From positions 1 through 28,038 of the IMG/VR virus record IMGVR_UViG_3300035205_001601: a stretch of DNA of 28,038 bases. The stretch is one strand, 5' to 3'. Shown piece by piece: positions 22,952 to 28,038 of the stretch. The translations under genes were made by a program, and so were the position numbers. A model generated the notes under the pieces. The model saw only the letters and a list, made by a program, of their open reading frames with translations. It was not told the origin of the DNA and made no database searches. Positions within the stretch are counted from its first letter, which is position 1. Each line of letters begins with the position of its first letter. This DNA is from a virus.

Positions 22952-23523
22952 TTTAAGAATTCCTCCATATCTAAATTATATTTAATACTATCTATTTTAT
23001 GAACGCCCAATAGATAAAGACAATAAGATGCAACACTAGAACCTCTACCAACGCCCCATATTATATTATTTTTTCTTAATGTTTCTACAAAATAATTAAG
23101 AAATTTTAAAACAGGAACCAATCCTCGTTTTTCAAATTCAATGTATTCATCTTCTACTCTTTGTTTTTCTATATCTGTAATACAACGTTCTGTTAGTAGT
23201 TCTTTAATATTACAAGATTTATATTCCTTAGGAAGATTCCAATTTTTTAAACACTCTTTTATATATTCTTCTTTAGGTAACTTATTAGGTTCTTCATATT
23301 TTATATCATCGCCTATATCAAATAATTTAGAAAACTGATTATATTTTTCTATAAAAGTTGGATCTTCTATTAATATTTCTGTCAATTCTATATCTCTATA
23401 CACACATTCCATTACAGACTTTTCGTCTATACATATTTCTAACTTATTAGGTGTAACACTACCATTGAGCCATCTGCTGATTACATGAGCTGGTACATTA
23501 TCCGATTGATATTGTGTCGGCAT
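22948..23523 (-). CDS. DnaE-like polymerase fragment without catalytic aspartates
   Basis: 191 residues from the ATG at 23523 (MPTQYQSDN), chosen because GAAGG lies 8 nt before it; a longer start at 23538 is possible. The C-terminal about 60 residues match the palm entry of bacterial DNA polymerase III alpha: an R-V-E-D-E-Y helix, KFLNYFVETLRKNNI, then GVGRGSS (157-163) and KIDSIKYNLDMEEFLK. In DnaE a PDxD aspartate motif comes next, but here the gene stops (TGA) at exactly that point. The protein may be an inactive remnant, a nucleotide- or primer-binding accessory, or a component that pairs with another subunit. It overlaps its neighbours at both ends. Confidence 0.72.
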   Translation of the reverse strand: MPTQYQSDNVPAHVISRWLNGSVTPNKLEICIDEKSVMECVYRDIELTEILIEDPTFIEKYNQFSKLFDIGDDIKYEEPNKLPKEEYIKECLKNWNLPKEYKSCNIKELLTERCITDIEKQRVEDEYIEFEKRGLVPVLKFLNYFVETLRKNNIIWGVGRGSSVASYCLYLLGVHKIDSIKYNLDMEEFLK

Positions 23524-23737
23524 CCTCGTCACCTTCATTTATTCTTTCTATTAAAGCAGTTTCATGATAATGTTCTAATAATCTGGCAGCCAACATTTGC
23601 ATTTGACCTATGATATGAGGATTTGCTCCCGCCCTATGGGCAAGTCGTATTTTTTGATTTACTTCGTTATATTTTTCTAACACCTGTTCTTGTGTTAAAT
23701 CTTTAAAATCAGGAAAAGGACTGAAAGGGTCTGACAT
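23498..23737 (-). CDS. Unknown 79-residue helical protein
   Basis: 79 residues, mostly helical: LTQEQVLEKYNEVNQKIRLAH and QMQMLAARLLEHYHETALIE. The C-terminus (EGDEDADTISIG) overlaps the DnaE-like gene. SPFPDFKDLT near the N-terminus is Pro/Phe-rich. No catalytic motif is seen. It starts one base into the preceding mazG stop (TAATG) and is probably co-expressed. It could be a small structural or regulatory protein. Confidence 0.7.
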   Translation of the reverse strand: MSDPFSPFPDFKDLTQEQVLEKYNEVNQKIRLAHRAGANPHIIGQMQMLAARLLEHYHETALIERINEGDEDADTISIG

Positions 23738-24138
23738 TATATATCTCCTTCTTTTCTTTGTTCTGATTTTGATGCATCAAATTCACCGCCGGGATATCTG
23801 CTTTTTAATTTTTCTACATTCTCTATTATAACATCATTTGGATCTAAATGCAATGCTAAACATGCCTGCGCCCAATACCACATTATATCCCCAAGTTCTC
23901 GTTTTAAATGATGTTTGGTATCTTCATCTAACGGCTTGCCTTGAAAGATACATTTTTTTACAATTTCGCTGAACTCACCAGATTCGGATCCGAGTCCTAT
24001 ACTAGCAGTCAAGAGACGAGGTGTTTCGACAAACTTATTAAGTTCCCGCCAACGTTCAACTAATGCGGCCGAGTCTTTTGATTCTTTGGATGTTACAGCA
24101 TCTACAAAGTGTTTATATTTGTTTAAATCTATTTCCAT
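23737..24138 (-). CDS. mazG: MazG-like NTP pyrophosphohydrolase
   Basis: 133 residues. The MazG fold metal-binding signature is present: ESGEFSEIVKK with E55-x-x-E58, then ELGDIMWYWA with E81-x-x-D84, followed by NVEKLKSRYPGGEFD as in other family members. It hydrolyses (d)NTPs to monophosphates plus pyrophosphate. Phage MazG was once proposed to lower host ppGpp, though later work in cyanophages points to nucleotide pools. It starts immediately after the stop of the 47-residue membrane gene (TGAATG). Confidence 0.93.
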   Translation of the reverse strand: MEIDLNKYKHFVDAVTSKESKDSAALVERWRELNKFVETPRLLTASIGLGSESGEFSEIVKKCIFQGKPLDEDTKHHLKRELGDIMWYWAQACLALHLDPNDVIIENVEKLKSRYPGGEFDASKSEQRKEGDI

Positions 24139-24282
24139 TCAATGAATTATCAGATAAACAATGCCAGCAACGATAATTATATCCGCACAGATACTCCATG
24201 CGATATATACTTTAAACATATATGATACTACCCTCCTTGCTGGAGTCGGTAAAGAATCTATTTGGTTCCGGAGGAACTTCAT
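24139..24282 (-). CDS. 47-residue single-pass membrane protein
   Basis: The ATG at 24282 has a strong SD (AAGGAGGGG, 5-6 nt spacing). The product begins MKFLRNQIDSLPTPARRVV and ends in one hydrophobic helix, about residues 29-46 (WSICADIIIVAGIVYLII). It stops exactly before the mazG start (TGAATG). An inner ATG at 24219 would give a 26-residue version. Small single-helix proteins are common in marine T4-like phages, and a membrane role is the only inference. It overlaps the 32-residue frame 24212-24310 in a different frame. Confidence 0.7.
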   Translation of the reverse strand: MKFLRNQIDSLPTPARRVVSYMFKVYIAWSICADIIIVAGIVYLIIH

Positions 24283-24310
24283 TGGCCCCTCCTTTGACTA
24301 ATTCTGTCAT
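24212..24310 (-). CDS. 32-residue overlapping small frame
   Basis: The ATG at 24310 overlaps the TGA of the A-type carrier gene (ATGA), and GGGAGAG lies 9-10 nt upstream, giving a translation start as good as its neighbours. The product is MTELVKGGANEVPPEPNRF and then a short polar end. It overlaps the 47-residue membrane gene by 71 nt in another frame. It could be a real small protein or a leader that couples translation. Confidence is modest because of its length. Confidence 0.45.
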   Translation of the reverse strand: MTELVKGGANEVPPEPNRFFTDSSKEGSIIYV

Positions 24311-24624
24311 AGTTGAAAACTCTCCCCGCAACCACAGGAACTAGTATTTGGAATGCTTACTTTAAAAGCAGGCATAAAATCACCAGTATAATCTATAGTT
24401 GCATCTTTCATATATTGAATAGTAAATTTATCTATTAATAATTGGTTATTGCCTTCGTCTAAATTGAATGGTACATCCCCTTCTTCTAAATCACTAGGAG
24501 ATTCCCACTTACCTATTAATCCAGAACAGCCGCCGCCATCTAAAGAATAACGAACATAACTTTCATTATTCTTTTTTAATATGTTTAACATTTGTTCTTT
24601 GGCGGCCTCTGTAATGGTTATCAT
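24307..24624 (-). CDS. A-type Fe-S cluster carrier (IscA/HesB family)
   Basis: 105 residues. The conserved cysteines of A-type carriers are Cys33 (GGGCSGL), Cys97 and Cys99 (SSCGCGESF), with the C-terminal C-x-C-G-x-S-F pattern intact. These proteins bind and pass on Fe-S clusters or iron. Such genes occur in cyanophages and other marine phages, presumably to mature phage or host Fe-S enzymes. The start has no SD; a GATAAATA box ends 5 nt before the ATG, so a leaderless message is likely. It ends overlapping the 32-residue frame. Confidence 0.92.
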   Translation of the reverse strand: MITITEAAKEQMLNILKKNNESYVRYSLDGGGCSGLIGKWESPSDLEEGDVPFNLDEGNNQLLIDKFTIQYMKDATIDYTGDFMPAFKVSIPNTSSCGCGESFQL

Positions 24625-24629
24625 AACAG

Positions 24630-24637
24630 TATTTATC
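24630..24637 (-). promoter_or_regulatory. Late promoter box GATAAATA 5 nt before ATG
   Basis: The minus strand reads TAGATAAATACTGTTATG, with exactly 5 nt from box to ATG and no SD. It overlaps the upstream stop codon TAG by one base. Confidence 0.6.
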
Positions 24638-24879
24638 TAGCCTCTTTGTGCTTTTCTAAATGCCATAAGATCATCTACCATTTCCCGTTTAGACTTTCTA
24701 CGATCTAATTTAATGCCTTCCTGCTCTCCTTGATGATCAAGTCTGAGTTTTGACATTTTCATTAATGCAGTCTTACTAGGTATTCTGACTTTCTTCTTAG
24801 GCGGTGGTGGTGGCGCCGGCTCATATTTTTGACCATACGAACCTAGATCGCTAAAAAACTTCTTTATCCATTTCCACAT
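24637..24879 (-). CDS. Small Pro/Lys-rich protein with SAP-like helices
   Basis: 80 residues. The N-terminal amphipathic segment MWKWIKKFFSDLGSYG is followed by a run of prolines (EPAPPPPPKKK), then a C-terminal basic helical pair (TALMKMSKLRLDHQG and DRRKSKREMVDDLM) that resembles the helix-turn-helix of SAP or Rho-N like motifs, which bind nucleic acids. This similarity is weak. SD GGAG is 8 nt before the ATG. Function unknown. Confidence 0.7.
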   Translation of the reverse strand: MWKWIKKFFSDLGSYGQKYEPAPPPPPKKKVRIPSKTALMKMSKLRLDHQGEQEGIKLDRRKSKREMVDDLMAFRKAQRG

Positions 24880-24890
24880 AATTTATCTCC

Positions 24891-25475
24891 TTATTTTGCT
24901 AATTTGCGGTAACAGTTTTGTATACCGACTACTTGCCTCCAACAATCCATTAATGCATGATGCTTACTTGCTTCGGGCATTTCCGGATCTGCTAAAGCAT
25001 ATATTGTTCTACAATCTCGTATTTCCCAAAACTTCCACGGATTGCCTCTACTTAATTTTCTATTATAATCCTCTATTATCATTATGTCAAATATAGAACC
25101 ATTTGACCAAAATGCTTTTGCACCAAAACACCATTTATGAAAATCTGTTAAAACAGTTTCTATTGAATGTCTATTGTCTTGTGCAAATGCTTCTTCTCTA
25201 ATTATGTCGTCTTGTTCTGCCCACCAATCAATTGTGTGGTCATCTATTACTTGACCTAAGTCGACACAACTTTCTAAATCAATACGCCTATAAAAACTAT
25301 GTTTACTATTAAATATTCGTTCTTCTGTTTCTTTCCTAGCATCATTACAAGGATCAAATTTCATTGCCGCGAACGTTAAAATTACTGCATTAGGTTTAGT
25401 TGACAATGTTTCCAAGTCAACCATAACATGCAATTCGCCTGTTCGGTGCGTAGTATTAGTCACCAGGAAGTTCAC
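24891..25475 (-). CDS. DEDD-type 3'-5' exonuclease (DexA-like)
   Basis: 194 residues from a GTG at 25475, or 177 from the ATG at 25424 (MVDLETL). The first gives a 20-nt overlap with clpP, and the second starts at the catalytic strand, so the start is uncertain. The catalytic pattern is that of DEDD exonucleases: VMVDLETL with Asp and Glu, a middle [10 protein letters not shown] with Asp, and [11 protein letters not shown] with His and Asp. The T4 protein DexA has the same motif order. It probably degrades single-stranded nucleic acid, but the substrate cannot be told. Confidence 0.85.
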   Translation of the reverse strand: MNFLVTNTTHRTGELHVMVDLETLSTKPNAVILTFAAMKFDPCNDARKETEERIFNSKHSFYRRIDLESCVDLGQVIDDHTIDWWAEQDDIIREEAFAQDNRHSIETVLTDFHKWCFGAKAFWSNGSIFDIMIIEDYNRKLSRGNPWKFWEIRDCRTIYALADPEMPEASKHHALMDCWRQVVGIQNCYRKLAK

Positions 25476-26061
25476 GACTTTCCACTATTTTATCTGCTAA
25501 TCCATAATTAACAGATTCTTGTGCTGTTAAAAAATTATCTCTGTCCATATCATTAATTAATTCTTGATACAATTTACCTTTCGTATTATGCTTTATATAA
25601 ATTTGAGTTAATTCTTCTTTTACTCTGAGTAATTCTTTTGTACGAATTTCAACATCTGATGCTTGTCCACTTGCTCCGCCCATTGGTTGATGTATCATGT
25701 GTCTACTATGCGGTAATATCCAACGTTTATCAGGAGCGCCTGCTTGTGCTAACAGAGACCCCATCGATGCCGCATGGCCCATAACAATGGTACATATATC
25801 TGGTGCGATAAATTGCATTGTATCGTATATTGCCATTCCTGCTGTAACAGTTCCCCCAGGAGAATTTATATACATAAAAATGTCTTTTTCTGCATTCTCA
25901 CTTTCAAGAAACAATAATTGACTCACTGTTAAACTTGCACAATGATCTTCTATTTCATTGTCTAACATTATAATACGGTCTTTAAGCAGTCGACTATATA
26001 TATCGTACGATCGCTCTCCTTTGTCTGTTTGTTCTATTACAATTGGTACTAGATTTGCCAT
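25456..26061 (-). CDS. clpP: ClpP serine protease
   Basis: 201 residues, full length, starting [12 protein letters not shown], like the mature bacterial ClpP N-terminus. The catalytic triad is intact by alignment in memory with E. coli: Ser99 in GHAASMG, His124 in MIHQP, Asp175 in DRDNF. It forms the tetradecameric peptidase chamber that partners ClpA or ClpX; ClpA is encoded at 15419-17659 and keeps an IGF docking loop. It has no propeptide. No SD is present: a sigma70 promoter abuts the start, so a leaderless transcript is likely. Its stop overlaps the exonuclease start region. Confidence 0.96.
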   Translation of the reverse strand: MANLVPIVIEQTDKGERSYDIYSRLLKDRIIMLDNEIEDHCASLTVSQLLFLESENAEKDIFMYINSPGGTVTAGMAIYDTMQFIAPDICTIVMGHAASMGSLLAQAGAPDKRWILPHSRHMIHQPMGGASGQASDVEIRTKELLRVKEELTQIYIKHNTKGKLYQELINDMDRDNFLTAQESVNYGLADKIVESRELPGD

Positions 26062-26067
26062 ATCTAT

Positions 26068-26096
26068 ATAATACGCTATTTTTCCTATATTGTCAA
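26068..26096 (-). promoter_or_regulatory. Sigma70 promoter (TTGACA-17-TATTAT) at a leaderless start
   Basis: Perfect TTGACA (26091-26096) and TATTAT (26068-26073, one mismatch) are separated by 17 nt on the minus strand. The clpP ATG lies 6 nt after the -10 box, so transcription should begin at or very near the ATG. Confidence 0.8.
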
Positions 26097-26111
26097 GTCA
26101 AAAAAAAGGAA

Positions 26112-26275
26112 GGATAGTGGGTAGCCAGGATTTCGCCCGTCGCAACATCGGATCACCTATACAGTGACACATTGGACCACCATTCTCGCACCTGCAGAGT
26201 GGAGAACGGAGACACTGTCCGCACAACTTTTCCACGAGGTCTGGTACCTACCAGCAAGGTCCATACCCACTATCC
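26112..26275 (-). ncRNA. Structured RNA candidate closed by a 12-bp stem
   Basis: A perfect 12-bp inverted repeat pairs 26112-26123 with 26264-26275 (13 bp counting the flanking A-T). Inside, TGGACC and GGTCCA (26258-26263 with 26173-26178) form a second stem stacked next to it, and shorter hairpins follow (CTGGT/ACCAG; an 8-bp TTCTCCAC/GTGCGAGAA stem with a bulge; TCAC/GTGA). GC content is higher than surroundings, and no open frame crosses most of it. On the minus strand the closing stem is followed by TTCC and eight T residues, resembling a termination tail. I do not recognise the family; tRNA and tmRNA were checked. The strand is preferred, not proven. Confidence 0.65.
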
Positions 26276-26443
26276 TATATATTTTTGAAAAAACCATTCA
26301 GTATTAAAATGTGATGCTATCTTAAGACAAGTCTTATAAGAACCATGATATATGTTTAATCCAGTTTCTGTATTATATACAATGTGTTCCTTACCAATGC
26401 CTTTCTTTATTAGAAAAGGACAATCACTTGTTCTGTTGTTCAT
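26270..26443 (-). CDS. 57-residue small protein
   Basis: The ATG at 26443 overlaps the upstream TGA (ATGA), and the frame runs to a TAG at 26270-26272 inside the RNA candidate's closing stem. The product begins MNNRTSDCPFLIKKGIGKEH, is basic, has two Cys residues (8 and 39) and ends FNTEWFFQKYIG. It shows no recognised motif. Exact coupling to the upstream gene supports translation. Overlap of its stop with the RNA stem means read-through transcripts would carry both. Confidence 0.65.
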   Translation of the reverse strand: MNNRTSDCPFLIKKGIGKEHIVYNTETGLNIYHGSYKTCLKIASHFNTEWFFQKYIG

Positions 26444-26769
26444 TCTAAATGACTTACCATTGTTTCTGTGCGTTGAAGTGCTGGTGTGCCAATATCAGCA
26501 AACTCACCATCTTCAAATTTATAATAAAGATCATATCTTCCATCTGATGGAAGATTAAATTTGTGTACTTCTGTGCCAGGTATCCATTGTATAGAATAAA
26601 CATCCTTGCCCGGGCAAAAGTCGTATTCGGCTTCTGACTGTAAGTTGGTGCCACTTGTTACTTGTTTACCCCAAGCCAACATTTCTTCTATTACGATAGA
26701 TGAATCCCCCGGTATTGTTTCGAGGTAGGTTTCAACATCTTCCCATGTCTCACATATATTACAATTCAT
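26440..26769 (-). CDS. Unknown 109-residue acidic protein
   Basis: 109 residues. MNCNICETWEDVETYLETIP opens with a Cys-x2-Cys pair (Cys3, Cys6), but no second pair follows, so metal binding is doubtful. The C-terminus reads DGRYDLYYKFEDGEFADIG, an alternation typical of a beta hairpin. Its start overlaps the upstream gene by 11 nt. A different-frame open stretch at 26454-26654 is a shadow. Function unknown; the gene belongs to a run of small overlapping genes typical of phage early or accessory regions. Confidence 0.7.
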   Translation of the reverse strand: MNCNICETWEDVETYLETIPGDSSIVIEEMLAWGKQVTSGTNLQSEAEYDFCPGKDVYSIQWIPGTEVHKFNLPSDGRYDLYYKFEDGEFADIGTPALQRTETMVSHLE

Positions 26770-26974
26770 ACCATTGACCCAACCCTACTTTTCCTTCTCT
26801 AACAGGATATTCTTTCCAGGTTTGAAGTAAATTTTTAGTTGCTTGAATTTCACTAGCAACTGCCATGTCGTTAGAAATAAACTTATAATTTCTGTTGTAT
26901 ACTTCACAGGAACCGTTGTCATAGGTCATTACAAGATAACCACTATCGACCAAATAATTTTCTAGTACTGTCAT
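26759..26974 (-). CDS. Unknown 71-residue protein
   Basis: 71 residues. MTVLENYLVDSGYLVMTYDN, followed by CEVYNRNYKFISND, suggests a small beta-sheet domain, then a helix (VASEIQATKNLLQTWKEYP). The start overlaps the upstream stop (ATGA), and the end overlaps the next gene by 11 nt. No motif of known function is seen. Confidence 0.68.
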   Translation of the reverse strand: MTVLENYLVDSGYLVMTYDNGSCEVYNRNYKFISNDMAVASEIQATKNLLQTWKEYPVREGKVGLGQWYEL

Positions 26975-27309
26975 GTTTGGTATAATCGAAATATTAAACT
27001 TGCACGTTTTTTAAGAATTATAATATCATTCTTGTCTGCAAATTCTGCAACTTCTCTTGCTTCTGTAGATATTTTATCTCTAATATCAGGTGCTTCTACT
27101 TTAACAGCAATAAATCTTTCTCTAAAATTAAGATATACCCTACTACGGAAATAGGCTCGTACCACCATTTTCCTAAATGTTTCTGCTTTATATACTTGTT
27201 CCTGAGAATATAAATCTATATTCTGCTCACTTCTTTTTTCAGCATCTTCTACACAAAGCCATTTAGGCAACTTTGAACGTTGTTCTTCTTCTACATCTGT
27301 ATAGGCCAT
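26971..27309 (-). CDS. Unknown 112-residue basic helical protein
   Basis: 112 residues. Charged N-terminus (MAYTDVEEEQRSKLPKWLCV), then helices (EQVYKAETFRKMVVRAYF and RSRVYLNFRERFIAVK) with many Arg and Lys, and a basic C-terminus. SD AGGAG is 7 nt before the ATG. It is the first gene after a 116-bp noncoding gap, so it starts this short operon down to the RNA candidate. RNA or DNA binding is possible from charge alone; no family is recognised. Confidence 0.7.
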   Translation of the reverse strand: MAYTDVEEEQRSKLPKWLCVEDAEKRSEQNIDLYSQEQVYKAETFRKMVVRAYFRSRVYLNFRERFIAVKVEAPDIRDKISTEAREVAEFADKNDIIILKKRASLIFRLYQT

Positions 27310-27425
27310 ATCATACTCCTATAGTAGTTAAATTCGCGGGGGCGATTTTTAGGAATTTTCGGTCTGCCCCAGGACCTCCGCTACGGCTGAGGTTTTTTGT
27401 TATTGTGTCCTTCTGCGTATGCACC
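27310..27425 (+). terminator. Noncoding gap with plus-strand hairpin and U-tract
   Basis: On the plus strand GGGGC...GCCCC encloses CGA...TCG, and then CCTCcGCtacGGctGAGG is followed by TTTTTT. The second hairpin with its U-tract resembles an intrinsic terminator, but no plus-strand gene feeds it, so it may terminate a plus-strand transcript not visible here or be part of a small RNA. On the minus strand the stretch precedes the start at 27309 and contains no open frame. Confidence 0.4.
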
Positions 27426-27659
27426 CTAATCTCTTCGATGTTCTCTAAATTCAATTAATGCAATATCGTTGCGTTCTACCCATCGTTCATGCTTTCTATC
27501 TTTCACAGACTGTATAAGAATTCCTTCATTATTGTTAAAGCATATTGTTCTTGGGTCAATTTTTAAGACTTCCCATTCGTGTTTGCCTTCTTGTGCTCGT
27601 AACTGCCTGTTACGATTGTTAGTCGGCAATAACTCTACGATGTCCCCTTCTTTAAGCAA
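27426..27659 (-). CDS. Unknown 77-residue beta-rich protein
   Basis: Starts with a TTG at 27659 overlapping the upstream stop by 8 nt; GGAAG lies 6 nt before it and no in-frame ATG exists, so a TTG start is needed. The product LKEGDIVELLPTNNRNRQL, then KIDPRTICFNNN and SVKDRKHERWVERNDIALIE, looks like a small beta-barrel (SH3/KOW-like) protein. This is only a structural guess. It lies at the end of the leftward block entering the window from the right. Confidence 0.65.
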   Translation of the reverse strand: MLKEGDIVELLPTNNRNRQLRAQEGKHEWEVLKIDPRTICFNNNEGILIQSVKDRKHERWVERNDIALIEFREHRRD

Positions 27660-28038
27660 TTTCGGCTTCCGCTAGTCTCATTTCAACGAAACGCAATGCG
27701 TTTTGATCAAACCCCCCAACGTGCCAATTGTATTTTTCCATGGGCGTCCAACCCGTTTTGTAATCGTATACTGTTGCAATAACACAATCACTATCGTCCA
27801 TGCCACCATCTTCCGGATCACCCCCACCAACAGCAAATGCTAACACCCATTCTGCTGTTACCTTATCGCCAGCATCATAATCGGCATAATAAGGTGGATC
27901 GCCTTTTCCTAACGTCGAAGCACCCACATCGGTTGGTTTACCAAATGCTTTTACCAACGTATCATACGTTGTCTCAACAGTGCCTACGCGACTCGTACCA
28001 ACAACTGGAATGCGATCACTGTTTTCGAATACCATCAT
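27652..28038 (-). CDS. Unknown protein, possibly cut by the window edge
   Basis: 128 residues if it starts at the edge ATG (28038); an upstream start outside the window is possible. VETTYDTLVKAFGKPTDVG, then DKVTAEWVLAF and VATVYDYKTGWTPMEKYNWH read as alternating strands in a compact domain with a Trp/His-rich C-terminal half (YNWHVGGFDQNALRF). I recall similar sequences in marine phages without an assigned function. It overlaps the TTG-started gene downstream by 8 nt. Confidence 0.68.
   Translation of the reverse strand: MMVFENSDRIPVVGTSRVGTVETTYDTLVKAFGKPTDVGASTLGKGDPPYYADYDAGDKVTAEWVLAFAVGGGDPEDGGMDDSDCVIATVYDYKTGWTPMEKYNWHVGGFDQNALRFVEMRLAEAEIA

Noticed and set aside
22951-23523. Frameshifted full DnaE polymerase
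   Set aside because: No PDxD or other polymerase sequence appears in any frame beyond the stop; the following gene is unrelated and properly started.
26112-26275. tRNA, tmRNA, RNase P RNA or signal recognition particle RNA
   Set aside because: No T arm with TTCRA, no CCA end, no tmRNA-like tag frame, and none of the conserved RNase P or SRP core sequences could be found on either strand.
26454-26654. Second minus-strand frame inside the 26440-26769 gene
   Set aside because: It is fully contained in another frame, lacks its own SD and its product looks like frame-shifted sequence of the real gene.

Overview
The window looks like part of a tailed, T4-related marine bacteriophage (myovirus type) with an AT-rich genome. 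The evidence is tight overlapping gene packing with almost everything on the minus strand, T4-style late promoter boxes (TATAAATA-like) before many genes, several tail-fibre-like proteins, a gp44-type clamp loader, a PhoH-like ATPase, a DexA-like exonuclease, and many small conserved-looking phage genes. The host cannot be read from the sequence. A marine alphaproteobacterium is a guess based on gene content only.

Layout, left to right (most genes are read right to left). 1-5000: a block of putative virion proteins, several of which begin with a short peptide resembling the capsid-targeting/prohead-protease signal of T4 internal proteins; a cysteine-peptidase-like protein also lies here, and the window starts inside an exact 57-bp tandem repeat. 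5000-6120: a leader with a consensus sigma70 promoter and hairpins, an 87-nt tRNA with a long variable arm and apparent GUU anticodon, and, 7 nt before it in transcription order, a class II aminoacyl-tRNA-synthetase-like gene without an anticodon-binding domain. 6180-13320: a RyR-domain protein, two membrane proteins, and a series of fibre or decoration proteins, with one strong intrinsic terminator. 13330-14600: a complete isocitrate lyase. 14640-19000: a proteostasis block of DnaJ-like co-chaperone, peptide deformylase, ClpA and a coupled unknown protein. 19010-20120: two unknown proteins. 20253-20987: PhoH, the only plus-strand gene. 21000-24880: clamp loader, GroES-like co-chaperonin, a DnaE-like fragment, MazG, an A-type Fe-S carrier and small genes. 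24890-26060: exonuclease and ClpP. 26110-26280: a structured RNA candidate. 26270-28038: small unknown genes.

Several genes could act together. ClpA keeps the IGF loop that docks on ClpP, so the phage may assemble its own ClpAP protease, supported by DnaJ-like, GroES-like and deformylase proteins. Isocitrate lyase would redirect host carbon through the glyoxylate shunt. The synthetase-like gene and adjacent tRNA look like a co-transcribed pair. Six genes without a visible Shine-Dalgarno sequence have a promoter box 5-8 nt before the start codon, suggesting leaderless messages. All functional calls come from reading motifs by eye; no database search was run.
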